A DNA stretch of 64,000 bases from Lumbricus rubellus (GCA_945859605.1 OX243827.1:8775974-8839973); one strand, 5' to 3'. Positions 1 to 50,939 are shown, numbered from the stretch's first letter. Program-made: numbers and translations. Notes: generated from the letters alone by a model not told the origin.

Positions 1-375
1 TCGTAGTTGGGAATTTAATTATATATTTTACTTATAATTATTATTTTTAAATTTTATTTTTTGCTTATTTTAGTTGTAATTTTTAAGTCGTAGTTTGGAA
101 TTTAATTATTATTTATTTTATTTATTATTTAGTTTTATCTCTTTTTTAGTTTTTATTTATTTTAGTTGTAATAGTCATAGTTGCGAATTTAATTATTTAT
201 TTTACTGATTAAGTACTATAATCATGCAAGCAGAAGTTCCTGTATTTATTTGTTTTGACTTTCCTCTTTTAGATGAGAAATCCTGTATTGAACAAAAACA
301 GAAGATTTAAATTATCGACCAGCTTTTCCTCAACGAGTGAAGGACACAAGTTCTGAGTGGCTCTCTGACTGCAGG
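1..375. other. AT-rich region upstream of FGFR
   Basis: Repeats of a degenerate ttttagttgtaa / gaatttaattat unit occupy 1-210, followed by unique sequence up to the presumed FGFR leader. No TATA box or transcription start could be fixed. Confidence 0.5.
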
Positions 376-475
376 AATGTTTCAACGCTCAACTTTCACT
401 CGTTTATTTTCGATCTTCAAAACGAACTGTTTGTGTTTGAAAGTCCGGACAGATAGAATAGCTAACGAAAACAGA

Positions 476-30567
<30,092 letters not shown>

Positions 30568-31071
30568 ATTTTAGTAATATTAATGTCTACCACTTCTCAC
30601 CAGGATGCACAGTGGAGCGAACAATCAGTGGAAGAGAACTTTCTACTACGTTGCACGGAAGTCGGCCAGATGCATCGGATTACGCTACACCGGATTACGC
30701 TACACCGGATTTAAAATTGGATTCTTGCGGAACCACTTGGATTTGTGGCGAAATGGTATTCTGATCCGTGCCTGGCTTTGTACACGCCCTATGCATATTA
30801 AAGACAGCAGTGCTAAAAGTGTAAAAAAAGAAGTGCATGGACGCCTTACCTTTCCAAAAGAAGTGCCAGGACGCCCCTTACATTTTCTGGTGTACTGGCC
30901 ATATAAGTGGCAGGACAGCCACACTTTTAAGCCCTGAAAGACAGAAGTTTTCTTAAGGAGTCAGGATTATTTGGAAGTATTGTTCGGACCGTCTTTTCCA
31001 CGACTGAAATATGGAATTGGAAAATGGACCTTGTGAGGCGGTGCAACTGCGGAAAAATGTCTGGAACTCTG
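30568..31071 (+). other. Probable FGFR 3' untranslated region
   Basis: This non-repetitive sequence follows the FGFR stop codon. It holds a 110-codon open frame (30605-30937) with no recognisable motif. No convincing poly(A) signal was picked out, so the transcript end is unknown. Confidence 0.4.
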
Positions 31072-31235
31072 CATGGGCGGAGTTTATCAGGGGCTAGGTG
31101 GGGGCTAAGCCCCTCCAAGAAGGCCCAGATTCAACCTTTTCACCATTAAAATGGTATCCTTTTTGGGGTTAGCCCTCCCAATAAGGCCCAGACTCGGGGT
31201 TAGCCCCCCAAAAGCGGAAACCAAACTCCGCCCAT
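31072..31235. mobile_element. Mutator-like MITE with 9-bp target duplication
   Basis: Inverted ends CATGGGCGGAGTTT and AAACTCCGCCCAT enclose 164 bp. GGAACTCTG directly precedes and follows the element. A truncated relative lies at 39425-39530. Confidence 0.8.
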
Positions 31236-31239
31236 GGAA

Positions 31240-32650
31240 CTCTGGATGGCTGAGGTCTGGATAGCTGAGGTTGGACTAGACTCCATAAGTTTGCAGTGGG
31301 ATGCATAGTTGTGGGTGTGTCACCCATGGAGTGCCTTTACCTTCGAGTGCCAGTCAATGTACAGGGACTATTCTATTGTTTAGATACTGCTGCTGCTGAT
31401 GTTGCGAACTCTGTTTTGTTGACTGTGCCACGGACTCTCGAAGAGCCAACTGCATACGGAGATTATTTTCGTCTACTTATTTAGTTGTATGTACATTGAT
31501 ATGTTGTGCTATTATGTCGCCTGAGTCGTTGGTGCTATGTATTCAGCTGCACATTCTGCTTTTTATTGAAATTCTGGCTGAAATTCTTGTTGCTAATAAT
31601 GTTGCTGTTTGGTTGGAGTGCGTACCTTGTAGTGTGGAGAGTATGGGTTTGATTCCTCTCCCGTATGACTGTTACTGAGTGTGGGACCTCTTGAGGAAGT
31701 CCTTCGTTTGAGGTTGGTTAGTGCCATCTATGCTTACTGTTCCAGATTTAATATAACAAGTGATTTAGGCAGCACGTGGCCAGTAATGCTTGGTTGTTAG
31801 ATAGACATGCATGAGAAATGTGTAACAATATTACAATAATAATACTTATTATTATTGTGGTTATTGATTTTGTTGTTTTCCCAGGACTTGGACTGCTCTG
31901 GCATTTACTGTGGTTGGTTCCTCCATTTGAAATGACCTTCCTCATACTAATAACTGATTTTCTTCACGTCTCTCATTCTGTAAAGGCGTTTCGTTTTCCC
32001 CCAAGGGTTTCGAGTTGAGAGTTCCTCTCATTTATATTGAGGAGCTATATGAAAGTACTAATACGATACGATGATATATTACTAGATATTAGTCAGAAAT
32101 GAGTGAATCATTACCTCGAGAAATTCTGGAGGTTTGGTCTTCCATGGGAAAGGCTTCAGTCAGTTTCAACTATTTTCCCAGTGCTTATTCCTTAGTTCAA
32201 AGTTCCTAACAGTAATTTTAAACTCTGTTTTGCTGAGCTGTTTTGAGGTTAAAATTAATAGATTGTCCCATATAATTAATATGGTCATTCTACCTATCTG
32301 TTTTGTCTCAATCTCTTACTTATGATACCATAACATACTGCATGTTGCTAAACCTTACCTTTTCAGATCGATATTACTTACTGCTTCAACAACCCCTCCA
32401 TTAATGCTTTACAGAGAAGAATTGCTTACCTGCTTTTTACATTGTTACATTGCTGTTTCATTCAAGTGTTCATCAGTTTGAGGTGGAATATAACTTTTAT
32501 GGCATTCCCAATAAGGTTACATTTTGTGGACTACAGTGTAGAAAGTGACTTGTTTTTCGTACTTGACAAGAATTGGAACAGTTTCAACAGGCTTTTCAGC
32601 TCTGAATTAGACTCTGTATTAGGCTCTGAATTAGGCTTTGTAGATCTCTT
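31240..32650. other. Intergenic DNA between FGFR and the kinase gene
   Basis: A possible decayed SINE is at 31620-31760 (gggacctcttgaggaagtcc). A LINE 3'-end-like stretch at 31880-32080 ends gagctatatgaaagtactaa. Otherwise nothing recognised. Confidence 0.4.
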
Positions 32651-32655
32651 GTTTG

Positions 32656-32657
<2 letters not shown>

Positions 32658-32729
<72 letters not shown>

Positions 32730-32764
32730 ACACTTATGCACACGCGCGCGCGTGCACACACACA
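32658..32764. repeat. (CA)n microsatellite
   Basis: About 33 units, then cgcgcg and caca. Confidence 0.96.
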
Positions 32765-33147
32765 AATCAAGCTTTTGAACAGTGCTGTGGAGGTTGTTTG
32801 CAAAGAGGTTTTCTGTAGATACAAGCATGGTTGTGTGTTTGTCTTGGACTGTGTCATAACAAAGATCATTAGCGTCGCTCCCCTCCTTTGTCTAAGCTTG
32901 GGACTGGCACTGTCAGAGTGGTAAAGTTTGTGCTTATGGTTAGAAACAGTGCTAGAGATAATCTTTGCACAGACGTAAAATGTGTGGTGCTAGCCCATAG
33001 TCCCTAATTGCACCCAAATGGCATTACTCTGAAAGTATTGAAAATTGCATCTTTTATATAAGTTGTAGCAGGAGTACTTGTTATTGGTCCGTCGTGTTGG
33101 AGCCTCAGCCTGTCAGCATTGTGCTTTCTCAGTTGTAGATTCATCTC

Positions 33148-33212
33148 TCTGAGTGGTCTTCTTGAAGGGGCGCTATATAAATTCTTGAACTCTATGAATG
33201 AATGAGCATGTG
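33148..33212 (+). mobile_element. LINE 3'-end fragment
   Basis: tctgagtggtcttcttgaag then gggcgctatataaattc and gaatgaatga, matching the LINE-A terminus. Confidence 0.75.
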
Positions 33213-33259
33213 AGCATAGAATGTATAACCTTGCTGCACCATGGTCCATGCAAATTATT

Positions 33260-34060
33260 GTTCAACAGCTGGGCTCTATCTAGCATCTTTTTTCGTTGGT
33301 AACTTCTGTAGCGCCGGTGCATGAAACGCAAGGCAGCATCCAGTTGTGCATTGGTGTTGCAAAAATAAGTGAAGCATTATTATGATGTAAAAGTGTGTGA
33401 ATAAGTAAGTATAGCCCTTATTATGTTATCCATCAGCAAATGCACAATGGGGCATTGAAATCTAACGTAAAATAACACTTTGAAGTATTAGTATAAGTAT
33501 GGTAATATTAATGAATATAATAAAGTTATAACACGTACATGTTAATAAGTGTAAAGCATCATGCTGATGAACCCATATTAAAAGACTTCAGTTTGTTTTA
33601 TACTGTAGCTCCTAGTCACTGTTTGGTTTTTTGGATTGCTTTAAATTTTCATTACATATTTAAAGCCAAGCCTTTTTCTGTGTGTGCCTATTATCTGTAG
33701 CCTTTATAAGCCTGTATATTATATATGCCTTGCTTAATATATATGTGTTTTGGTGCGTATACATACATAACAGGATTTTGAACTGAGTTGAGCAATGCTA
33801 AAGTGTTCACTGATGCCTTTGTATATACATGCATGAGAAATCTATTCATTAAATCTATTCATAAGTCAGTACAGGTTTATATTTTTTGTGATGTTTATTA
33901 GAAATATACATTGTTATAAAAGTAATAATATTTGATTATTAACTCAGTAGACCTACATAGTTATGTAGTAGGCTAGCTGTAAAACAAGAAACATGTTCTA
34001 GGTTAAATTACGAAAGACGTCATAAACATATGCCATGCAAATGTCAGACAGATAACGAAA
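33260..34060. other. Intergenic DNA downstream of the kinase gene
   Basis: AT-rich. Probably includes the kinase 3' untranslated region. No repeat family recognised. Confidence 0.4.
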
Positions 34061-34071
34061 ATGTTAATAGC

Positions 34072-34174
34072 CTACATACATACATACATACACACACATA
34101 CATACATACATACATACATACATACATACATACATACATACATACATACATACATACATACATACATACATACA
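34072..34174. repeat. (ACAT)n microsatellite
   Basis: About 25 tetranucleotide units. Confidence 0.97.
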
Positions 34175-34287
34175 TGTCTGTTTTTCACACCCCAATTCAA
34201 AGTGTATCATAGTCTAACCCCACCCCCCCCCCACCCCCCCAGTTATTTTCCCATAATTTTCACGCTGGTCCCAGGTTAGGCCTATAT

Positions 34288-43582
<9,295 letters not shown>

Positions 43583-43682
43583 GGCGGGCTCTGACTCCCA
43601 TCAAATGACACCACCTGTAGGCTACAACATTTAGTTCGTAGATATTATGCAAGATATCTGTTGATACCTTGCTTGTTATATA

Positions 43683-44087
43683 CACTGTGTCCCAATAAAT
43701 CGGGCACCCTTTCTATAATGTAAATAAAACAGGTAAATCTTAATCGATTTTCAAAATTTCAAAACTGTTTTTATCCTGAGATAATTATCTCACACTGATT
43801 CAAATATAAAGTTTCTGGCATGAATATTGACGTCACAATTACGTCATTTGCATCAGAGAATTCAAATGTTAAGTGCCGAACACAACGATTTTTGCTGACA
43901 TTTGGTTTCGATATGAAAATTAACGACGTCATTATGACGTAATGTTTTAGTGAGGGCCGTTCATAAATTACCAATTTGTAGATAATTATCTCAGGATGAA
44001 AACAGTTTTGAAATTTTGACAATCGATGAATATTTACCAGTTTTATTCACATTATAAAAAGGGTGCCCGATTTATTGGGACACAGTG
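43683..44087. mobile_element. Palindromic MITE with about 110-bp inverted repeats, TA target site
   Basis: Ends CACTGTGTCCCAATAAATCG and complement. Homology between arms continues to gataattatct, about 110 bases each side, and TA flanks both ends. It lies 100 bases upstream of the kinase start codon. Confidence 0.9.
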
Positions 44088-44099
44088 TATATTGTTCAT

Positions 44100-44340
44100 G
44101 CTTGTTATTGTTCAACGACACCGTGTTATAATTTTAAAGATGATTAGTGTCGCACTCCTTCTTTATCCAGGCTTGCGACTGGCACTATCAGAGTACAAAC
44201 AGTGGCGTGGTTTCTGATAACTTTTAGATGATGACAGCACAAATATATTCAGCTAGCGCTAGTCTCAAGACTGGATAAATGTGGAGGAAGACGGTCATCA
44301 TCTTTGTTATTACACAGCAATATTAATTGAAAGTCACTAT
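44100..44340. repeat. Inverted pair of the dispersed agtgtcgc repeat
   Basis: 44104-44195 (+) has aaagatgattagtgtcgcac and gactggcactatcagagt. 44262-44335 repeats part of it in reverse (ggaggaagacggtcatcatc). Related pieces lie at 9806, 32866 and 42310. Confidence 0.5.
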
Positions 44341-44349
44341 ACTTAATCG

Positions 44350-44640
44350 TAATCGTAAACTCGAAATTTCTAAAGCGCTGCTAGAAAGCCAAGCGCGGGG
44401 CACCAGCTTATTCACGAGCGCTGTGTTGAGTCAAAAGGGTTGTCCGTAAGAGTAGTCCAAGGTGGTCCGGGTCGAGTTACCGTAGGATCAGAGGGGCGGA
44501 ACAGCTACTAAGGCGGGTGTCGTCTGGGCCGAGAATTGGAGGGTACAGGATCAGATGAGACAGGGTAAGAGTTCTTGAAAAGAAGTGTCTTAAGTTTCGA
44601 ATGAAAAGCCCGAGGAGTGATTGATAGAGGAGCGTGACGA
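44350..44640 (+). repeat. Dispersed repeat related to 17370-17522 and 57865-58050
   Basis: aaatttctaaagcgctgcta, cagcttattcacgagcgc, then cgggtgtcgtctgggccg. The middle segment matches 57930-57960. Confidence 0.6.
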
Positions 44641-44694
44641 AGGTGATGATGGTGGGTGATACTTACCTTAGGCCTTAGACCTTAGTCCCTCCTC

Positions 44695-45590
44695 GTGCTG
44701 AGTGCACACCAGATGTGTGTGAAAATGGATGTCCTCTCTCTTTGGATGGCCTCCAATCGGCTACTCTTAAACCCCTCCAAAACGCAATTTATTTGGTTGG
44801 GTGGCCGTAGACAACTCCAGGGCATTGACCTTTCCCAACTTGCTCTGCTCTTTCCTCATATCACCTTTTCCCTCACAGTTCGTGATCTGGGTCTCACTCT
44901 CGATTCTGAACTTACTCTGTCCCAGCATGTGAACTTGGTTGCGAGGAGTGCCTATTACCAGCTTCGTCAGCTCCGGGTGGTCTCCCGTTCTCTCTCTCAC
45001 GATGCGGTTGTCGTCCTTGTCCACGCCTTTGTTACAAGTCGAATCGACAACTGTTGTTCCCTACTTGTTGGTCTTCCCCTTGGGGTCCTGGGGCGACTTG
45101 ATCGCGTCTTACGCTCAGCTGCTCGCCTTATTGGGCGGCTTCCTAAATTTGCGCCTGTCTCTGCCTATATGCGTGATGTGCTGCACTGGCTGCCTGTGTC
45201 CCAGCGGATCTCATACCGCATTGCTGCTGTGGTCTCTCGCTGTGTCCTTGGCTGTGCTCCATCATACTTGCGTGATCTGTGCTGTCCAGTCTCTGACGTT
45301 GCAGCGCGTCGTGTACTTCGCTCTTCGTCTAAAGGTGAGCTTCTGGTCCCGCGGGCTCGCTTGGCTATTAAGCAGCGCCGTGCTTTCTCGGTCGTGGGGC
45401 CTACTGTTTGGAACGACCTCCCGGTTACGCTTCGCTCACTACTTGTGGTCCATCCGGCTGCGTTCTACAAGTCCCTCAAGTCTTTTTTCTTTGTTCGTGG
45501 TTGGGCTGGGAGCGCCTCTGAGTAGTTTCTTGAAGGGGCGCTATATAAATGCTCTGAATGAATGAATGAATGAATGAATGAACACTGGGC
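44695..45590 (+). mobile_element. LINE-A (L2/CR1-like), 5'-truncated, with (GAAT)n tail
   Basis: The coding part is followed by gggagcgcctctgagtagtt, cttgaaggggcgctatataa and (gaat)n. This terminus is the same as the SINE tail seen throughout the window. Confidence 0.9.
44698..45525 (+). CDS. LINE-A reverse transcriptase, C-terminal part (5'-truncated retrotransposon)
   Basis: An open frame of about 275 codons covering the end of a non-LTR (L2/CR1-like) reverse transcriptase: LLLNPSKTQFIWLGGR just after the lost YADD box, LTVRDLGLTLDSELTLSQHV, YYQLRQLRVVSR, DVLHWLPVSQRISYRIA, then RRAFSVVGPTVWNDLP and a basic end before TAG. There is no endonuclease or catalytic YADD. The frame is intact over its whole length, so this copy is fairly young. 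The product is not predicted to function. Confidence 0.88.
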   Translation: MSAHQMCVKMDVLSLWMASNRLLLNPSKTQFIWLGGRRQLQGIDLSQLALLFPHITFSLTVRDLGLTLDSELTLSQHVNLVARSAYYQLRQLRVVSRSLSHDAVVVLVHAFVTSRIDNCCSLLVGLPLGVLGRLDRVLRSAARLIGRLPKFAPVSAYMRDVLHWLPVSQRISYRIAAVVSRCVLGCAPSYLRDLCCPVSDVAARRVLRSSSKGELLVPRARLAIKQRRAFSVVGPTVWNDLPVTLRSLLVVHPAAFYKSLKSFFFVRGWAGSASE

Positions 45591-45599
45591 GATGCAGGT

Positions 45600-46100
45600 C
45601 CTCAATCCCTCTCTGTCCTGATGAGCAGCCCTAGCGGCCCCCTAAGTCACTACTGCTGTATGTATCATATAGGCATAGCCTATTTATGCAGCATTCTGCG
45701 CATTCTACGGTATGCATAGATGTAAATGTACTGTTAGTTTGACTATGACAACCGCATGGGCGCCCGCACATAGGAATACAGGGGCACTGCCCCACTGCAT
45801 GGGTAAAATAATCTAATGGCCTAACTTAGAATGAATATTTGTGAAGCGGTTCTCACAGCTGAACTGTTCAGAAGTGCTCTTAGAGTGAAAGACCAGTGAA
45901 AAGATTAGGGTCTTCAAGTAGAATAGACACCTATTCTTTAACTATACTGATTAGTGTCGTCACGGCAGCTAACTGTCATAATGTAGTTTAGTGTTGCATA
46001 GTGTGATGATTGTAGTGTTGCATTGTGTGATGGCATGTATAGGCCTGGTGTAGTGTAGTGTATTAAATAATCTTCATTTAATTGAGACAAATCAGGGTGA
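45600..46100. other. Intergenic DNA
   Basis: A short atgggcgcccgcacatagga at 45756 resembles the 42761 MITE end. Otherwise nothing recognised. Confidence 0.35.
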
Positions 46101-46139
46101 CAAACCGTACCCAGTTACATGTCAATGCATTTCAAAAAT

Positions 46140-46470
46140 AAACAACAAAAGTAGGCTAATGTGAGGATAACAATGTCATTAATGGGCGACAAAGAGAACC
46201 CTCTTTAACTGGTAGAACAAAGGGATGCCGTCTAGGGCGTAAGTTATAGGCGGTGTTTGCTAGAGGTGGAAAAGGTCCCTCAGGACATGATTGACATTTA
46301 GCATTACATTACGAAGCAGCCCAGCATCAACTCCGGTAACTAATTTCTCCATGTTCGGGAACATCGTGGAAAGGAATCCCAGTCGTCGCATCCGGTTCAA
46401 CATTTGTTCTAGTTTAGTTCTGTCGTTGCTAATGGTGAACCCCCACCAGGCCGGGGCAGTATATTGCTAT
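46140..46470 (-). mobile_element. Possible decayed retroelement fragment
   Basis: - strand reads TAYNLRPRRHPFVLPVKEGS, resembling the C-terminal end of some non-LTR retrotransposon polymerases. Stops interrupt it upstream. Confidence 0.35.
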
Positions 46471-46479
46471 TTGGTGTGA

Positions 46480-47373
46480 CGACATGCTAAATGTAATGCG
46501 AAGTAATGTAATAAGTGTGGTTTGATGTTGTGTAGTACAGTGTAGCAGCATGAAATGTAGTGTTGTGCATGTGTATATCATTGTATAAAGTGCAGAGATG
46601 TTTGCTGTATAGCGTAGGACCATGTTTGTAGACCATGTTTGTAGTGTTCTTCATCGCTGTATAGATCTATTACAATGCACTGACAGTGTTGTTCAAAAAG
46701 TAAACCATTTCAACTTACCTTACGTTATCGTAATCGTAATCAACTGTTCTAAACTCTCGACAAGAACTGACTCCGTCCTGGTAGACGTCAATTTCGAAAA
46801 ACACAAACGAGTATCATATGTATGCTCCCTGCCAAGCATTTAGTAGACGATTTGCTTAATTCATTCTAGTAGAATAGGTCGATAGACAACACAGAAGTGT
46901 TTTCACAAACATTTTTTGAACTCTGTCGTGCAGTTTATGAGCCGCAAATTAAAATCGCTGCCGCTTAACTGACTTTAGTAGGCTATATAAGTCTTATGCT
47001 GTAGGCTGCTTGATATCGTATACTGCAGCCTAATCTGCAGGCCGATTGCAGTGCAATCAGGTCACTTGTAACAGCGGCTGTATAGGCCTGTATGCTAAAT
47101 ATAGGCTGTGTTAAGCTGCAGGCCTATGCTAAATTGTAGTCCACAGGTTACAATCCATCTGATTGCTTATGCAAATGGTCTGAATGTTTCTATTTCTATG
47201 TTTGCATTAGGCTAATTGCTACGCTATTTGTAATAGCTTAGTATCACTCAAAGCTTTGTAAGGACAGGCCAGATGATTTCGACGCATTAAGCAAAAAATT
47301 AATTTTAATAATATACAAGCTTACATGTATTGTGTGTGGAGGTGGAGGTATGTATGGGTATGTGTGTGTACCG

Positions 47374-47404
<31 letters not shown>

Positions 47405-47690
47405 CGCACTGCTATGCATTTGATGTAGGCCTATTGAACATCTATCAGAGGCGACGTAAATATCTCAAAAAGTTTTAATTGACTACACACATGTATTGTA
47501 TTGCCATGTATTGGTATGACTGCATAAGAAGACAAAAACACAGAGCATGCATGTAGCCTACGCGTGTACTGTACATTTATGGCGACTATACCAAAGCCAA
47601 TGGCCAAGTAGGGGCCTGTAAGCACAAAGGTCATCCGCTACTTAAATGATAAGATATCTATTTCACTTTCTAATAACCAGGATGTAACAC
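46480..47690. other. Intergenic DNA
   Basis: Holds a short (GT)n/(GC)n run at 47360-47408 and many taggcct words. No gene recognised. Confidence 0.4.
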
Positions 47691-47696
47691 GGACTC

Positions 47697-48063
47697 CAGA
47701 GGCGTAGCGACCGCCCTCCGTACCCTCCGACCGAAGGGGCCCCCGGCAAGGAAGGGGTCCCTAAAAGTGTCAAAAAATGAATGAAATGACTAAAAATAAA
47801 TTTTAAAAATTCATAAAATATTTTGGACGGCGAATATGAAATTTTCCCCAGATTTTGGCTTTAAAAGGTCATCAACTTTTTCAGACGGCGAATATAAAAT
47901 TTTCCCGAGATTTTGGCCAAAAAAATCATCAACTTTTTCGGACGACGAATTGATGAAATTGATGAAATTTTCCCGACATTTTGGCCGGATGACTAAAAAC
48001 GTCGTCAGAAATTTCGGACAGTATGCTCGGAGGGGGGCCACGTTCGTTCTTGCTACGGCCCTG
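47697..48063. mobile_element. hAT-like MITE with perfect 8-bp target duplication
   Basis: Ends CAGAGGCGTAGCGA and GCTACGGCCCTG; ACGGACTC precedes and follows (47689-47696, 48064-48071). Two internal copies of gaaattttcccc/gaattttggc units. Confidence 0.85.
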
Positions 48064-48219
48064 ACGGACTCTGATATTCAATGCAATAATTATTTCCTCT
48101 AAGAAATTTACACAGTATCTATCATGCATGGTTTATGCACAATCGAAAACAGACGACGAAGACTTTTATATCTAATCTCTGACTGTCATTCCGCCGTCAA
48201 TAAATATGATAGCTGCTTG

Positions 48220-48515
48220 GGCTCGGCCTCCAGAGATGGCCTTGTGGTTTCACGTGCACGCATAGCCATCGGACAGAACAGGGCTTTCTCGATTGTGGGT
48301 AAACGCCTACCGGTACCTCTGTTTATAATAGCATTCCCCAATGACTTGCGATTTTTTCTGCGGAACAAAAAGGTCATGTGTCGCTTGTGTACCTCTTTTT
48401 AAAATACGTAGATTACGTATTTGGACGTGCCTGGGTCGGGAGCACTTCTGAATAGGCCCAGTCATATTTAAGGGCGCTATATTAATTCCACTGATAGATA
48501 GGTGGATGGATGGAT
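48220..48515 (+). mobile_element. LINE-A-type 3' fragment with (GGAT)n tail
   Basis: Encodes RARIAIGQNRAFSIVG, then ends gggagcacttctgaatag, gggcgctatattaattc and ggatggatg. Confidence 0.75.
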
Positions 48516-49741
48516 GTAGGGTAAACCGGGGGGTTATGGACCCCTTAAGCCTTTTTTCTATTATACGCTTAGGTTTGAATAAAGATTACAATGTGAATAT
48601 TCTATTCCAAAGTACTCTAGGAGAGGTACTTGGAACGTTATTAAAAGCTGAAAAATATAAAGAGGTTTTTGTGGAAAAGTAATAAATTGAATTTTTGTTT
48701 TGTGTCCATATCACCCCGGGATTGGGGGGATATGGACATGGGGTGTCCATATCACCCCACTAATGTTGATATCATCCAAAAGCACCTGATTGATATGAGA
48801 GTTATTAAGAAACATTAAACAGTCATTAAGTTTCTGAGAACATTGGTAACCAGAACAAAAGGCAACACTTTGTGTCCATCTCTGAGGACACGGACATGGA
48901 TGCTGGACTAGCCATGGGAAATCTTCCGTTTCGTTGAGTAATAGGCAATAGATCCAATGCCATCACCGATACATCCAGATGCCCAAACATTGGGGATATA
49001 GGCCTACCAGATCTCTTCCTGTAGGTCTTCATTGAGTGGCACATACGATGGATACAGCGCCTCACTGCTGCACCTGCTTATTTGGCATTGTCTAAAGACC
49101 ACTGAACCCTAATGTGTCTTTTTGGAACTATTGTGGCATTGTTTCGCAATAATTCTTGTCACAAAAAGCAATTAAACGATACCAATATCAGTTAGTCTGT
49201 TTAAAACATCTTTACTTACACGAAACACAGCTGGGGAGGTATGAACATTCAGCCGGGGTGATATGGGCATAAGGGTGTCCATATCACCCCACTATGTATT
49301 AATATATCACTAGGGGTGATATGGACAATGTCCATATCACCCCGGTATCTCAGTGTCCATATCACCCCAATAGCAATGGTATATCGGATCGTTACTTTCT
49401 CACGTTTAGAAAGCACATGACGTGAAATAAATGACACATATACAATGTCAAATAACCCTTATTTAAAACTGCCAACTTCAACATTTTACATCCTAAAGGC
49501 ACCTTTTTATATAATTTTCATAATCATGGCTAGCTATTTTATGGAAATGGGACAATTTGAAAAACAACGCGTATAAATCTGAATTTTACCATCGCGACAT
49601 CAGTTTATGGTTGAAAGGTGAAGGACGAATGTGCATAGAGCTATAAACAGGTTAGAGTTTATTATAATTATTATCATATTAAGCAGTAGAAGACGGGTGG
49701 CCATAACACCCAGGGTGTCCATAACCCCCCGGGTGACCCTA
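48516..49741. mobile_element. Non-autonomous DNA element with terminal and internal repeats (type Q)
   Basis: Ends TAGGGTAAACCGGGGGGTTA and, reversed, TAGGGTCACCCGGGGGGTTA. tgtccatatcacccc recurs at least six times inside (48702, 48740, 49275, 49330, 49350). Inserted in the (GGAT)n tail of the LINE on its left, with tggatg on both sides. No coding frame. Confidence 0.75.
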
Positions 49742-49790
49742 TGGATGGCCGGCTGGCTGGATGGATGGGTTGGTGGGTGGATGGATGGAT
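49742..49790. repeat. (GGAT)n, right part of the interrupted LINE tail
   Basis: ggctggatggatgggt continues the tail split by the type Q element. Confidence 0.8.
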
Positions 49791-50001
49791 AGTAAAACTA
49801 GGGCTGCATGATAGCGATCAAATTTATTTTATAAGTGCTTATTTGTGAATTGACGGTTAATTTACTATTTAATTATAATTAATTATACACAAAATGTCTG
49901 TTTAATTATTTATTTAATTTTAAAGTTTATTGTAGTGATAAGAAGCTAAGACATGTAACTAATGTTATTGACTATATTTTTTTAAGATATCCCAGTAAGT
50001 T

Positions 50002-50003
<2 letters not shown>

Positions 50004-50033
<30 letters not shown>

Positions 50034-50046
50034 ATGATGATGATGG
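50004..50046. repeat. (GAT)n microsatellite
   Basis: Fourteen triplets, adjoining the tRNA-headed repeat that follows. Confidence 0.93.
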
Positions 50047-50312
50047 TGCTCTGCCCGTAGGCAGGTTCATTGGGTTTACGCCCGTGGGGATGAGATGAGT
50101 GAGGTGGTTTCCCGTTGCCTTCCCCACAGACAATGATGGGTAAGCAACTTGCCCAAGGTCGCCCCGCAGGAGCTTGCACCCTTGCGTTCCACACGTGATA
50201 GCCCGAGATAATCTAAATCTCTGAATGTCAACTCCCAGCCCAGGGCTTGAACCACAGTCCGTTGTATCCAACAGACGAATGCCGTTCGCGCTCACCGGTG
50301 TAGCTAACGAGA
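50047..50312 (-). mobile_element. Third tRNA-headed SINE-like repeat
   Basis: On the - strand it reads gttagctacaccggtgagcg (A-box-like), tgtggttcaagccctggg (B-box-like) and gaccttgggcaagttgctta, then a (atc)n tail. The gaccttgggcaagt core is shared with the common SINE. Confidence 0.55.
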
Positions 50313-50319
50313 CTATTTG

Positions 50320-50850
50320 AAATATTATAACCTCTTTATTGTTTATGTTTTAACGGTATTATTAATATTTATTGTTCGTTGGTAGCTACTTTAAGTAGTA
50401 GCTATCTGGCAGTATCTGACTATCTGCTCATATTTATAGGCCTCTATGATTATAGTCGTGTTTACGTTTCTCGAGTTCGAATGAAACCAATTCAACCAAT
50501 TAGACTTACATTTAAAAAAACATGTTGACACTGGCAGGTTCTAGAGAGAAACTTGTTTTGCTGTCAGCTAAAAAAGTAAATGAGTTCGGATTTTACAGCT
50601 AAAAAAAGAAAATGTATTCGAATTAAGTTCTTTATCGTTCATTTCACTGCAGTAGTAATGCTAATGAAAACAAAATGAATAAAATACGAATAAATTATGC
50701 GACCAATAACCTCAAACGTTGATCGGATTGTTTTGAGGGTACAGTTGCATATTTAGAACATCTGTGACTCGAAGTACTGTGTTATTATTTAACTTATATC
50801 GGACCACAGCAAACTATGTCGTACAACTACTGACCAACAATAAATCAATC
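50320..50850. other. Intergenic DNA
   Basis: No feature recognised. Confidence 0.35.
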
Positions 50851-50861
50851 CATTGATCAGA

Positions 50862-50912
50862 ATTTATGTAGCGCCAACTAAAGATCGCTACTCAGAGGCG
50901 CTCCCGGTCAAG
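50862..50912 (-). mobile_element. LINE 3'-end fragment
   Basis: tttatgtagcgccaactaaa and cagaggcgctcccgg. Confidence 0.6.
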
Positions 50913-50939
50913 GCAAAGGGAAAAAGCGATCGAAAAAAC

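Noticed and set aside
30605..30937. A 110-codon ORF after the FGFR stop
   Set aside because: No ORF-specific motif, and it lies where the FGFR 3' untranslated region is expected.
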